Below are positions 33,401-48,400 of a stretch of 64,000 nt of DNA, piece after piece; within the stretch, counting starts at the first letter, position 1, and every line of letters starts with the position of its first letter. The notes beneath the pieces were generated by a model that was given only the letters and a program-made list of their open reading frames with translations, was not told the origin of the DNA and did no database searches. Origin of the DNA: Owenia fusiformis (taxonomy: Eukaryota > Annelida > Polychaeta > Sabellida > Oweniidae); the NCBI GenBank assembly GCA_903813345.2, contig CAIIXF020000002.1, forward strand, positions 21,778,455-21,842,454, written 5' to 3'. Both the position numbers and the translations under genes were made by a program.

Positions 33401-36400
33401 ATCAAGCATGTATGACTGTGAGTGGTGGGTAGTATAGAGGGAAGTATCAGATTTTGTTGGTGTTATGGTAGGAGATGTAGTAAGGCTGCCTAATGTGTTA
33501 CCACTAGAACTTCTTGACACTGAAATGCAATAACATTAACATCCGTAAATAGAGCTTTTAAAAGCTTACATGCAACTTTGCCTATCAAAGGTTTTCAGTA
33601 ACCTACTGCTTGCTGTTACTAGGCTCATTATTCCAAAATAACATTCACAAGAGGGGAATTACCCATACTTCATTGGTGAACATTAGCTTATTTGTCAGCA
33701 AAAGAAAATGTTATCTGTCCAATACAAGAAAAGCTATTTCACTTTTTGTGATTTTGTAACATTGGGTCAATGGGGAATCAACGTGAACGAGAAGTCAAAC
33801 TTTCAAAAAAAATTAATTTTCAAGGTTGACAAACAATTTTCGAAACCATGTTTCTAGATGTACTTGTACATGTAGATTTCAATATGACATCACTTTGACT
33901 GAATTTTGAATATCTAATGACGTCAATCAAGATTATGTCTACTCGTATCTAGTCTATTGTGAGTACAGCTGTTTATGTGTTCATCTGACAAAGGAGTAAA
34001 CATTTTGTAAAATAATTCAGTCAAAAAAATTTTGCTTGGAAATTATAACTTCGAATAATTGCTTGGGAATGATCTTCACCGAGAAATTTCCAAATCTAAT
34101 ATATTCCAGTGACTCATAGCATCAATGCCTAGAGAACAAAGACTTAAGAATTTTTTAATTTAGGAATGTTTTGTCTTTGAGAGATGTAAATTGTGCAAGT
34201 GCTAGCAGGTTAAAGCAATGCAATAACCAACCAGCTTAGAGTATGATGTGACACCTTGAAGAACATTGGCTGACAAAAACACAGTTTTGCAAATGTGAAT
34301 GCCACTCTCAAAGCAATCATTCCTCATATTAAAGTAGTGTTCTCTCCTTTTAAAAAAGTAATATACTAATTGCATGAAACAAAATATTAGATACAGTATT
34401 GTAGCTATTGTTGTTAATAAAGGAATAGGTGATTGACTTCTCAAACTGTATTTGCTAATAATCTTTTTTGATTTGTTGCTATGGTATCACGCACCTCTAC
34501 ATGTTTTGTCTCAATTTTTGTAGCTATTGTTGTTAATAAAGCTAATTGCCTAAAATTATCAGAGGGATTATTAAGTGACAGTGACTTCTAAAGTAATTGT
34601 GTATTTGCAAAAGATATTTTGATTTGTTGTTATGGTATCAAACACCTCTACTAAGGACTCAACAGGAAAAGTATATTTTATCAAGGTCAAGACAAATGGT
34701 CAAGATCAATGTCAAGACAAACGGATAATGTCAAGGCGAAATTTGAAAAATGTTTCTCAGAGTTTGTTTATACATTTCAAGATTTTTAGCTGAAAGTTGG
34801 GCAACAAAATAATGATAATAGATATTGCTCAAACATGTATAATCACTTGTGAACAAAAGCTTGTCGTTATTGTTAAAAACATATCATTTTATTGAATTAC
34901 ATGTATGTACAACTAATAAAGATATTGAACTTACTTGGCCTCCGTGAGACTTCATCTAATTTAAATATAAGAGATCTTTTTGCAGTTTGCACTTCCGGAC
35001 TAGGGTGTTCAAAGTCTTTACGCACCCACTTCAGGGGACTTTGTCGTCTTTGCTCAGCGCTTGGCGCTTTTGGCGATGAAAACAGCCTGAAAAATACAGA
35101 ACATTGCAATTTTAGCGACAAAATTTCAGTTTAATATATATTTACAGTGAAACTCACGGTGCCCATGTCAAGCTGCGCGCCTACTTAGGCGCGCAGTTTG
35201 TTTCGGTCACAAACTGCGTGCCTAACAACATTGCATCATTTAAGTTGGAGTCTGTATTTTGAAACGTAATTTAAAGACATTTATCCTGCATTGTTTTCTT
35301 GTTCAATGCGTTCATTCTGTGGCGAATATAAGAATCTTGCAAATACTAGCAAAAACTATGTCCAAATGAATCTAAGTTTTAAAACATAAGCAGATTAATG
35401 GCATTTTTGTCACTGATTTAACGGGAATTTATACGTAAATCGATCTAGCACTTTAAACATAAATGACAAATACTTTAGACTCCTTCTATTATATTTAATT
35501 CCTTACACATTTATAATATATAATTCAAAATATTTCGAGATAAAACAGATAATCAGGAGATTAAAAAGAAATAAACCACAAACTGCGCGCCTATTTTAGC
35601 CAGAAATTACAAACTGTACGCATACAAATATTAAAACTACATATTATCATTGGAATTTCTACAGAGGCACGTGTAGGTGTTTTTCATGTAACTTTGGAAA
35701 ATTTGCTTTATCGTCAGATTTTATGAGATTTTCATATTGAAAGTCAAAATGTATATAGAAGTGACAATTAAGTTGGGAACGAAAAAACTTTTATTTTCAG
35801 ATCACCATCTTGGTGGATGGACTATCATAGTGGTTTAATTATGGGGTTCTACTATTAGACACATATGTGCCTTACATATGGCGCTTATGTTTTCTAATAA
35901 TACAAAACAAGCGTGGATAGGCAAGCAGTTTGGAAATATTAGGCACGCAGTCTGGGAAATACATGTGAATATAGGCGCGCAGTTTGACAAGAAAAATGTT
36001 TAAATCACGTTTATGGCGTATTATCGTTTTGAACACAAACTTTGCTGCTTTAATCAGATGGAGTGATCCTATATATTCTAGCATACACAGACACAATGGC
36101 TGAATAAACGGCAAATGACGATAAAAAGACATAGATATAACTTTACACTGTAAATTTTGAACACAGAAGTTACTTAAGACCCTTATATTGAGATAACTAG
36201 GTTTACATCGGGAAAAACATTGAGTACTATGAGTAAATTAAGTTCATCTTCACAGAATGGTACTATCTTTAGAACGAGACTAACCTTGTATTTTTCGTAT
36301 TTTGGCTCTTTTTGGGAGTCGTGTCCTCCCCGTCTCCCATTTTGAAATATGCGCGCAGTTTGTCAGAGTTTCAAACTGCGTGCCTAGTAGGCACGCTGCT

Positions 36401-39400
36401 TGACATGGGCATCGTGAAACTTGTCTCAGTGGAACATACTTGGTACCTCTTCCACTTGGGAGGTGTTCTACTTATAAGAGACATTAAGTAAGTTGGTTTT
36501 GGGACCCCACTTCAAGAAGTGTTTCACTTTACAGGTTTTACTGTACCTATCTTGTAATTACCCAAATGCGAGTAGGTAGTTACCAGTTTCACCACCAGGT
36601 GGCTGATTCGGGTCAATTAACATGGCAGGTATATAAGAAAGTTCCCTTAAACTTGAATATTATCAATTTAAGTGGCTCAATTTTCATATAACCCTTATGT
36701 GTCTAATACTTATACTAATGAAAATATGTCCAGTAAAGCAAAATATCATCTGTCCACTAAAAGAAAAGATATTTCATTTTTTGTGATTTTATAGCATGGG
36801 GTCTATAGGGAATCTCCCCGAGCTAGAAGTCACATTTTCGAAGAAAAGTAATTTTTTCAAAGTTGATAAACACTTTTTAAAACCATATTTCTAAATGTAA
36901 TTTTACATGTAGATTTCAAATATGATATTACTTTGACTGAATTTTGAATTTTTAATGACGTAAATCAAGATTATTTCTACTCGCATCTGGGTTATTGATA
37001 ATTTAGATGTTACAGAAAAGCTATAAGCAGTTAGCATTTCCCCAATTAAGAACTCTTAATCTGATTGGCTGTCGCAACACTGCGACAGAAATCATGTAAA
37101 AGTCATTGCGCATAATTAGATCACGTGATTCAGTTTAATCAGGCACTTTCAAATTGGTTATCGCAGGGGGAAGAAGGAGGTACGGATTCTGGATGCCTGC
37201 TTAGGAAGCTGCAGAAAAGCTGGCTTTTGATAATCTAAAAATCAATTTAAAAATACCAAAGGATAAAACTGTCCACCTAATAGCAGCTTTATTACATGAA
37301 ACCATTTTCTGGTAGTAATAATAACAAAAACATCAGTGAGAGATCATGAACTTCTCTAAGTTTCTCTTCTCAATAGATTTCTCAACCTGTTAAAAGTTGG
37401 AATTGTTGCCAGTTGCAAAAGAGAAACGATGACCATTTTCAAAGATAGGCAAAACTTGGGATCAAAAACAAGCTAACTTGCTTGTTGCTTTCTAGTGATA
37501 TTCCAATAAGCAATCTAAAGAATTTTCACTATTATATCTAATGCTCTATAATGATTGATAGATTTTCTATGCTACATAAAAATAAGTTGTTTGATATGTC
37601 AAGATCTAATGTCAAGATATTTTTTGTCAATTTATTATTCAATATTATCTGCTCAATAGTACAAGTATATTGCTTTTGTCTTTTTTAGGTTGAATATTCA
37701 CATGATATAAGATATATGTATGATTTTTGCATCTTAAATAACAAATTTTGATAACAATTTCATGGGCTAACTCTGTGTACTTAGCACATATTTTGGAAGT
37801 TGATATATTAAATATACAACTGCAATATACATGTAGTTTAAAGTCCTAGATTAATATAATTTACACTGTATATATAAACCATAAGTTGTATTTTTTAGTT
37901 TATCCCATGATTAATGTGTTATCTGTACAATAACAGCTATTGATCTTTCTGATATTATTGAAATCCGTGTGATATTTTCCAGAAAATCGTTTATCAAACT
38001 CATATGCGTGTGATATCTCACCCATATCCGTGCGATATCACATTTGCATTTCGCGCCACAATATTGTTGGAAATTAGGTCAGATAATTTATTCTCTTTTG
38101 AGAAAATAGGTCCGTTAACTTATTCTCTTTAAGTTTCATTGGTGTATATAATTTGATTAGAAGGCTGCTAACTAACGATTAAAAAATGGTTAAATGACGA
38201 ACTATATCATGTTATTTACTTTTAATTATTAAAATAAAGTGTTTCAAAAATTAAATTGATATTCTTATTTCTAGTTTATATTGTCTGCCAATGTCCTGAA
38301 AATTGGATCAGAACATCACAAGGTGATTGTAATCATGGGATAAACCCAATATCACATAATTTCTCGTGATATCATTTTATCTCCTCATAGATATCAAATA
38401 TCAAAACTCATTCGCTTCGCTCACTCGTGTTGATATTTGGTATCAACTTGGCGATAAAAATGATATCACTCAAAATGATGTGATATTCTGTGCATATTAT
38501 ATTACTTCTGCAAACTGTTTTGATATATTTATCTGAGCAGCTTGCAAGTTATGTATAGATACAGTTTCCAGATAAGACTGCAAATGGGCTATTTTGCAGA
38601 GGATTCATCAATACAGCCACTTACTACTCCAGATTCATCAACAGATATCAAAAACCCTTACAGTAAATCTCAGATAAACCAAATACCCCCTTACAGATTT
38701 CTAGAAAAGTAAGATATCAAAGTACAGTATAATATTGCAAACATATCACAAACTATGCTTTAAAAACACATGGTAGAAATCTAGGTATATTGAATATTTA
38801 AAGATTAAATCAAGAAAAACTTTAAAAAGTTTTGGAAAGGTAATTAATGTCCAGCTAGCTATTAAAAAATCAATATGTTGTAGAATTTCAGATAAAAGAG
38901 AAGCTATCTACTATAATACCAAACATCTATATCTAATGGGAAGAACTGGATATTTCAAAGTAAATACCCTAGGGGCAAAAATTGATACATTTGCACCCTG
39001 TTTTACCATTCTGCTTTACTGAGTCCCCCTCTTTAGTTATCCCTTGGAAAGATTGAGACAAAAAGGGGGTCTGGTATTATAATGCAGTCTTACCCTTTTC
39101 AATCTTAAAATTCAATACTTCAAAGTGATTAGCATATGAAAATGCTACTTTGACAACTACTGATTAATATAAGGGGAGGCATCAAAAGTTCGATGTCGGA
39201 TAGAAAACTAAATAAATCTAGTTAGGGGGGAGGGGGTTCAAATCCATTTCAGTTTACTATCCGACAAATTTCAACATTTCAAATTTTTGGCAATTTCGAC
39301 TGAGAATGCCTTTGAATGGTTTAAAAATAAAGATTTTACCTGAAGCGTTCCTCGTCAAGATCATTCCAATTGATTCTATTCTATCAATACAGTTGTTAAA

Positions 39401-42400
39401 AGCCGCAAATTACGATAGGAATTAACAAAAACTAGATCGTGTTTAGCAATAATTTTTCAAATTCTCAAACCGGAAGTCAGCGATCAACTTTCATGGTATT
39501 TAGTTTTTTGGGGGAGGGGGGGTCAGAGTCAAAACTAGATTTATTTAGTTTCTGATCCGACATCGAACTTTTGATGCCTCCCCTAACTGTACAGAACATT
39601 CATTATCATGAAAAATAAATTTCACTTTGCTTGTTTTAAAAAAGACAAAACTTCTACTTTTTGCAACTTCCTTCAAAATTGAGCTAGAAGCTTCAAATAA
39701 AAAGTATTTAAAGCTCTTTTCTTCTTCTATCTCATAGTTATATTTTCATGAACATTACTACAGTAAAACCTGTCTAATCCGAATGCGTTCAGATTGGGAG
39801 GTGTTCGGATTAGCCAGGTGCCCCAATATACAGGTTTTATTGTACATGGTAGTGATATAACTTCAATCTTCCAGGCCCCTAGGGCATCCCTTGTATACTA
39901 GGTTAAAATAAAAGCTCCAGAATGACCCATTAGTGTTCTACAATGTAAAAGTATTTTCAAACAGCCTATCCATTGTTATTTTTCATTCTCATATTCTATG
40001 CAAATATTTAACTGATCAATTTTTTGTAGCAGGTTGATCAATAATGGGTCTCTAAGTCTTAAGATTTTTGCTAGATTAGATGTATTGATTACATTCTCCA
40101 ATCTGTTCTTATGAATGCTACAAATTTCATATTGGTTTTATATCGTTTTAATGTCTGATGTCTCGGCTGAATTATATGAGGCATTTTTCGATATATCGCA
40201 TTTATTGGACTTAGCTTGATATAATATATATGATCATTTCCTTTAAGTCATTGTTTACCCAGAATTAATCAACATTACAACATGTTTTTCTATCTGCTCG
40301 CTTAGGAAATGTTGTTAGATTTATGACCTGGGATTTGATATTCATCGGCAGTGGGGGTAGGGCCACAAAACTGGAAATTGTTGTAAATATTCAGAGGTTA
40401 CTTCAGAACTAACCTCTGCATTCAGGGTGTGAAATAATAATGAAATAATAAACTTAAATATTAAATAGTAATAGTCAATGTTCTCATCTTTATTGCACTT
40501 TGATAATCACATCGTATCTCATCTCAAGTCTAAAAACTCAGTTGATAAAATGTTCTCTAAAATACAACACTCTGCTCTACTACATGCATACATGTCTTTC
40601 ACTCCACTAATACTTTCAAACTAAACTCAACTCAGTCAACCTATTCACGCACTACTGAATAATCCATTCACTCAATCACTCACTCACTAACTTGATAAAA
40701 CAATCTAATTATGAAAGTAAACTCTAACATCTCACACTATTGCATCATAATACCTTACATCCTCCCCCTTCAGGAGATTATTTTTGTTCAATAAATATTG
40801 AACCATCCCTAGAAAAATTGAAACAAAAATAATGAATTCTTATAAATCAAAATGTCTCTGAAAATCAAAATCTCAATGTCTCTCAAAATGTCACATTCTC
40901 TGCTTAAAATAATGTCTGGGGAGATTTAATTGGTTGATAGTAACAGCGACTGTTCCTTAACGGTTGAAGTTGTTTCTCAATACAGGTTTGAATTCAAGTG
41001 CCGCAAAATGTCTCTATTGATGAACTCCAAAACATCAGTATTGTAGATTCTCAGCTCAATAAATATCCATTAGATGATCTTTCTCTCTAAGGTCATCATA
41101 GGATCCTAAAAAGGACCATGTGTCCCCCTGGACTGGTCCTTAAATATCCAAAACACGAACCAACTCCTTATGGTCATGATAGGATAATCTCAGCTCAACT
41201 CAATATATTGATGTCCTCCTAAACATCGGTATAATGTAAATTCTCAGCTCAACTCAATATATCCGTAGGATGATCTCTCTTAGGTCATCGTAGGATGCTC
41301 AATAGGACCATGTGTCCCCCTGGACTGGTCCTTATATCCAAAACATTAACCAACTCGTCATGGTTATGATTGGACAATCTCGGCTCAACTCATTGTCCAC
41401 ATTTGGAATCTCATTCCTATTATGGACGGTTCTCATTTTGATGCGCTCCTCTTCCATCATATAATAAATGTTCGAGATCATTTTATGCAACCCGTCATTT
41501 TGGCCGTATACTGGATTCAATGGTCTTGGATCTAGTCCGCTATGATTGGCTCTTTCTGATACTAACTCAACTTGATATCTCCATCTCATCTCAATACCTG
41601 TCTTTTATCTCCGAATTTTATGTAAATGTCATTCGACAACGTGAGCTTCGTAGTTCCGCTGCCATCATGTAAATTAATAATAAAATAAATAGTTTATCCC
41701 ACCGCTGCCACCATGTGAAATAATAATGAAATAATAAACTTAAATATTAAATAGTAATAGTCAATGTTCTCATCTTTATTGCACTTTGATAATCACATCG
41801 TATCTCATCTCAAGTCTAAAAACTCAGTTGATAAAATGTTCTCTAAAATACAACACTCTGCTCTACTACATGCATACATGTCTTTCACTCCACTAATACT
41901 TTCAAACTAAACTCAACTCAGTCAACCTATTCACGCACTTCTGAATAATCCATTCACTCAATCACTCACTCACTAACTTGATAAAACAATCTAATTATGA
42001 AAGTAAACTCTAACATCTCACACTATTGCATCATAATACCTTACACAGGGTTATCATTAAGTAAATTCTACCCCTCCCCCCTCTGTGTTGGTAAAGTAGA
42101 TAAGGGGGGGGGGTCCAGAGTCATGAAGCAAGATTAACCATATGGAAACAATTATCATATTTCATGCTAGTACAGTAGAACCTGCTAAGTGGAACACCTC
42201 TGTAAGTGGAACACCTTCCAAGTGGAACACCTTTTGTGGTCCCAAGGGTATTCCACTTACACAGGTTCTATTATACTGTAAAAGCTGTGTAAGGAGAACA
42301 CCTTTAGTAGCTCTAAAAAGTACTCCATTTATAGAAGTGTTCCACATTACAGGTTTTAACTGTATATTGAGAGGTGATGCTGCCACTCATGAGTTGTTAG

Positions 42401-45400
42401 ATACAAGTTCTACACAAGGTGGCTAAATCGAGTCAGATAACATTGCATGCATACAAAATGAGTCCTTAATATAATAAATTCTCAGGAACAATTTCTGCAT
42501 TCAAATATGATGAATTTACTGTTATGATTTCTACAGACTGACAATTTAAATCGATTTATCTGGAAATTCACAGGCAAAAAACGAGATAAAATATCACAAT
42601 ATCATTGCTTTTTATGTATGATAAAAATTTTAGAGTGGATAAAGAAATTTTAACCACATTAAAGATGTAATTTTTTATAAACACTTTAAATATGACAAAC
42701 ATTGAAAAATATTCAATCATTAAAATCAAGATTACTTCTGCTGGCATTAAGTCCATTAATCTACAAATAAATGTACTACTCTATCCTTATACTATTCATT
42801 CACTATCTATTCTGCAAATGACAGGTCACCATGACCTGAGAGAACCAATACAAGGTTCTATCTAAGGCATTTAAGTGTAATCTGAACAATTTCACGAGTG
42901 TCATATTAATTTTATCAAGATGATGTAAGAGACACTACACTCGACAGCTAGCTATCATCTGACTCAGATTTTGATATGAGACCCAAACAGAGGAACATTG
43001 AAATGAAACCTCCATAAATAGTATATCTGCATCAATGGTGAGATCCTAATGAACATATGAGCAGAAAAATATAATTTTTGAAGCTTAATATGTACTTAGA
43101 TACCCTGACCGCAGAGGTTGCATATAGTTTAACCTCTACAATTTTACAGTTCAGTAGTCCCCCCACTACTGGTTGCTGTCTCAACAAGGGTCATAAATCA
43201 ATTCAAACAAACCAAATGGTCAATAGTACTGGGTAAACAATAGCCTGAAGGAAATGACCATATAGAAAATCATCATTCTTCATTGACAAGCTACAGTTAG
43301 CCCATCGAGTTCAAAGGTTCGAGTGAACCCCCTCCCCCTAGCCATTTATTTCAATTTCATGCAGTCTTTCACCATTCTGAGCACTTTTCAAGTGATTCTG
43401 ACCCTTTCGGGTCAAAGTAGTCAAAACCAAAACCCCCTGGAATTTTTAAAAAGTGACCCCCTGGCAAATCCTTGCTACTGGTCTGAAGAGTATGTAGACG
43501 AAACAGTCGAAGTTTTCTTTTAAGAAGCTTAATTACACGAATGTGAAGGGTAATACTTCGAGAAATGATGGAAGCACAGATACAATCAGTATTAATGAAA
43601 TGAGTTTTTGTGTAAGACATGGATGCTGACTGCTACAGACACTAAGGGATAGGGATATTTTGGTTTATTTTATAAACAATGAAGGGTGGGTGGCCCTTGC
43701 AAATATTGTATAACACTTGAATGAACCAGATACTAGCCAACCAATACCTTGATTCATCAAAATGTTTGTAGAAAGCAAAATCAACATTATCTTTTCATAA
43801 AATGTAACTAAGATGAATGAATATATAGCTAAACAGTAGTAGGTTTTTTGCAAACTTAAATATCAACTTTATGCTTAAATCATTTTATAATTTTTTTTAG
43901 CAAGGGTCTATACTGACACCTGTGTAGCAATTTAAATCACCAATTGAGGCCAATATAAAAAATTATGTACCCATTAATAGTAATCACCACAAATTTCACT
44001 TTTTGCCAAAGGTGAAACGCTGATTCATATTAGAAACCCTTACAATATGTTCAGTCATTGGTGCTATTAATCGATATGACCATAGGGGTAATTTAATATA
44101 AGGGTATTAATGATTTATTATGCATATGTGTACTGATAAAGCTAGAAGTATAAGATATGAGAAGTATCAGATGAAAAATATGGTAGAGTATTAACTATTG
44201 ACCAAAGTAAAATAATTTGAAGGTGATACATTTATATATCAATAAAAAAGTACCTTTGATTTGAAAAAGTGAAAATATTGCTCAACTTCTATTTTACTGT
44301 TAAATAACACAGAGCGTTGTTTTAGTGTTACCGTGACAAATACAGTAGTCTCTCGCTTAAGACAGTCGCTTCATTTATAAAGGAAATGGATGAAATTTTA
44401 TTGAAGGGCTAAGGTCTGAGGGCCAGGTAAACATGAAACAAAATAGTTCTCTCATCTTAAATCTGAACACCTCAGTGATTAGAAACAGTTTCTCCACATC
44501 AGATAAATAAAGCCCCCTTTCCCCTAAAATTGACAAGCCTTGAATCGAACTTCTTAACAAGCTCTTAAACTGAAATCGTAAAGATGGAGGAAGTACAAAT
44601 GGTGAGCGAGATTGACAAATCTAAAGCCAGTTTTGGTATATCACTTTCAACATGAGAATGGGTATAACAGTTAAATTAAGCATACAAATTAAATGGTTTA
44701 ATGATAAGGGTTTGATGATAAGGCAACAGCCTACTTTGTAAACCATACCCTTCTGATTTAGCCTTTTTATGATTTCTCTTTTCTCTATATGCTAATATAT
44801 ATATACATTGGTATACCTGAGTGTTTTGCAATATAAACCATATCTATTACTCGACTGCTTGATAAATGATTAGCAATTTAAAATACAGGGTGGTCCAAAA
44901 AAAGTGAACCCCTGCAACAGTCTACATTTTTCTTAATACATGCATGAATTGGCTCATATTATCACATGTTGTAGAGAAAGGTCTAAAATTTTGGTTGATG
45001 CCATAATTTATTCTCAGTCTTAAATTTTGAAGAAATTACAAGCGTTTAACAAACATGCCTGGAAATTAGATATTGTACAAAAGTTTACAAATGTGATTCA
45101 CGGAAATTGTTGAAACACATTGGATGATCTAGCCTGGCTAACAGCTTTCAATTAGAGATACAATTTTAAAACCCTACCATATGACAAAGGGGACACTATT
45201 CAAGCAGAAAACACATTTCACACTTTCATTGGTCATTTTGAAGCATTTTTAACTGTTCAACAGTTCAGGGGAATGTTACCTACACCAACAATTAGAGGAG
45301 GCCTCTTATGGAAGGAAGTTGCCCCCTGTGACCAGGAATCTGATAACCCCTTCATCAAATATCTTTAAGAAATCAAAAGAAAATCCAATGTTCAATGTTT

Positions 45401-48400
45401 TGAGCCATATATCATTAGAATTGGTCCATGATTTATGAAGATATTGACATTTCAAGATCATATAGGGGTATGTTCATGATTTTACTGGAAAATGTTTTCG
45501 TCTGTGGAAGCTTAGCACATCTCTGGATCACAATAACTTTGCAATTAACAAATGTAGGATGCTAGTTTCAAGCCATAATGTGCAGGATTTAAAATTGAAC
45601 AAAGTCAGAAAATATTAGTTCTTTAAGACTGCAGCTTAAAAAATATTCAGGGGAAAGGTGTTAAAGGGTTGAAGAATCGCGGATATTGAAAATCACAATT
45701 TGACCATTTTCAGTAATATTTGGTTAGGGCTTTTAATTTCTGCAAATTTCAAGAAGTAGAAAAATGTATGGTACCAACATAAATTTTAGACCTTCCTCTA
45801 TAACATGTGAAAATAAAAAAGAATTCCTGCAAGTAATAAGGGAAATATGGCCAGTTGCAGGGGTTCACTTTTTTTGGACCACCCTGTACATAAGACCACA
45901 ATGATCAAAACAAAACATTCCTTTTCAAATTCAGTAAATAGCTTACTAAATACTTTTTTGTGTTTGATTGAAGACATCCACCACAAAAATATTACTTTTG
46001 GAATTATCCCTATGATTATAAAGTTTCATAAGAGCAAATGAGGTCATACAAACAGGATTGATAGCTCTACCATGATTGATGGTGTTATCTAATATTATTC
46101 AATCATAAGTGTGTTTATCTAATAATTTGATAGTTTTACCCCAGGATTGAACAATTTGTTTGGAAGGGGTAGAACTGACAATATAGTGCTACAGTGCTCA
46201 GATGTCGAATTAAGGATGCAGTACCGGGTCGGTTTTCATGTCTGTTTGCGCAGGTTTAACTTCCGGTTTGAGAAAGCTAGCTCCCAAGAACGTCATTTTC
46301 GCATTTAGTCTTATTCAAAAATTATAGTTTATTTCGATAATGGTGTTTCCAGAAAAGAATTAAATTGCAAACATTTTATCAAGCATATTTTATCCCTTTC
46401 ACTTTTATGGGAAAATTTGTTCTTGAGACGCAATTAGTGGATACGAAAACCAGGGTTCGAAAGGTGCCAGCTCTATTGAAAACTCAAAAAAGTAAAAAGA
46501 TTCATTTTGGGTGGGTAAAATAATTTTTTTATTTTGTAATTACCAGACGGTGAATCCTTTTCGTATTGCACTTGGATGATGATAACATCATAGTGATACA
46601 TTGTAAAAAATATGAGCAAAATCTAATGTCTGGAACTTTTTCTACGCTTACCTGGTACTGCATCCTTAAGTGATCCCAAATCAGAATTGAACAATGTGTT
46701 TGGAAGGGGTAGAACTGACAATATAGTGCTACAGTGCTCAGATGTCAGTCATGGAATTTAGTGATCCCAAATCATGGGTAGCCCTGTGGAATTGACATAT
46801 TTTCTGAATATGAATACTTGAGTCCGCTTTACCTCAGTATTTTGATCATTTTTGCAGTCGAAAAACACTCCAAAATACCCCCAAAAATATATGAAAAATA
46901 AGTTTGTATTGTTTTCATTTTTCTCTCGCAAGATGACAGCATGTGTTATTGACCTATATTGAAATTATTTTCAAAATCATAATTCTCCATGATTTAATCA
47001 GAAATGAAGGCATAAAGAAAAAGTGTACCATATATATTTTAATTTGTTACTCTGCATGGATAACACCACTGACATTAAAAACGACCAATATTTAGCATAG
47101 ATGGACATAATACCACTAACAAATTTTAATCAACTTTCTTGGATTGCTTCTACTTTGGCTTATAAAGTGTGTGGCCTCTTATATTTGGATGTTTCTCTGC
47201 CATGTTATTTTCAATAAGATTAACATGGCTGAAATTCTTCAAATTACAAGACGGCACAGGCTTATTGCACAAAAAACTAAAAAATCTGAAATATACAAAT
47301 GTCATTCATGTACATTATGAATACACTTTTCCATATATTATTGCACAATGGTCTCCCAATTTCTTATTTTTGCCGTTCTACTGACGAAATGAAGCAGTGA
47401 AATGGACTCTAGATGTAACTTCATTGATTTTGTATGTAATCTAGAAAAAGTGTCACACCCACCAAGAACTCCTATTTAAAACAATCACTCAAAGCCAGAA
47501 TTTAGAGAAGACTCTGGACCTAAGTAACCCTAAACCACGGATAGTGGGAAGTCCTCCATCTAGGAGGTATATATACACCAGGTAATGTTAGTAAAAATAA
47601 AAAAAAAATGAAAAAAACATCGTCACCTGTACTCTAGATTCAATTTTTGAATGAATCGTAGTTAAATGTACAGATTGTTTGATATCATGCTATTCTTGAA
47701 TCATTTATACGCAAAAATAATTGGGTCGCTCACCTCTTATGCCTATATGTGTTCAGTAATCATCAATTATCGTGAGTAGAATTTCTCCAGGCCATTGAAG
47801 GGTCCGCTCAGTAAATTGACAATTTCTACTGCGCATGTGTGAAACACTGAACGAAATGGTTTGGTAAATTTCAAGCTATTTGATTGGTCGAAAAAATCAC
47901 GCGCCTTTGCGTGATTTGCTTTATTCTCGCGAGATGGTGTGTGATTTGCTTTATTCTCGCGAGATAAGGCGGAGCGTCCCCTTAAATTTTTATTTTGAAC
48001 AACCATTATAATTTGGTGCATTATCTGACCAATAAAGCAGATTTGGAGGTATGAATATTTTTTTTATTTTTCTGTTTAGTGTTTTCTACAGGCCCTATGT
48101 GTCTCAGGATATTTGTTTAACGAAAACTAGACAAATAATCTATTTTAAAAATACATATTTTTTATTTTGGATGGAAGATGCGTAACCTGAGAAATATAAT
48201 ATAAGTAATATATGGAGGACTTCCCATAACCGTGCCCTAAACCACTTGTGTATTGAAATTTTGTGGTTTTCAAATGAAGTCACTCATTGATACAAAGCTG
48301 AATTTCATCTAGATAACCACTAATCCTGCTTATCTTCAACCCCAAGATTTCGATATGCAAAAAATTTAGGCCAAAGGGGGGTTGAAAAAACCCTGAACTT

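Larger units (their letters stand above)
40428..42045 (-). mobile_element. Young non-autonomous LTR retrotransposon (TRIM-like)
   Basis: Two 332-bp direct repeats, 40428-40759 and 41714-42045, differ at a single base that I could find. Each has TG...CA ends, and the whole is flanked by CAGGG duplications (40423-40427, 42046-42050). On the minus strand a primer site follows the first LTR directly (41696-41713, complementary to a tRNA-Leu 3' end), and a purine tract CTGAAGGGGGAGGA precedes the second LTR. The 954-bp interior has no gag or pol; only an 85-codon frame (41332-41589, minus) is present. It sits in SLAIN intron 1 in the SLAIN orientation. Confidence 0.9.

Noticed and set aside
41696-41713. 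A tRNA-Leu gene
   Set aside because: Only the 18-base 3' end is present, exactly next to an LTR, so it is a primer binding site.
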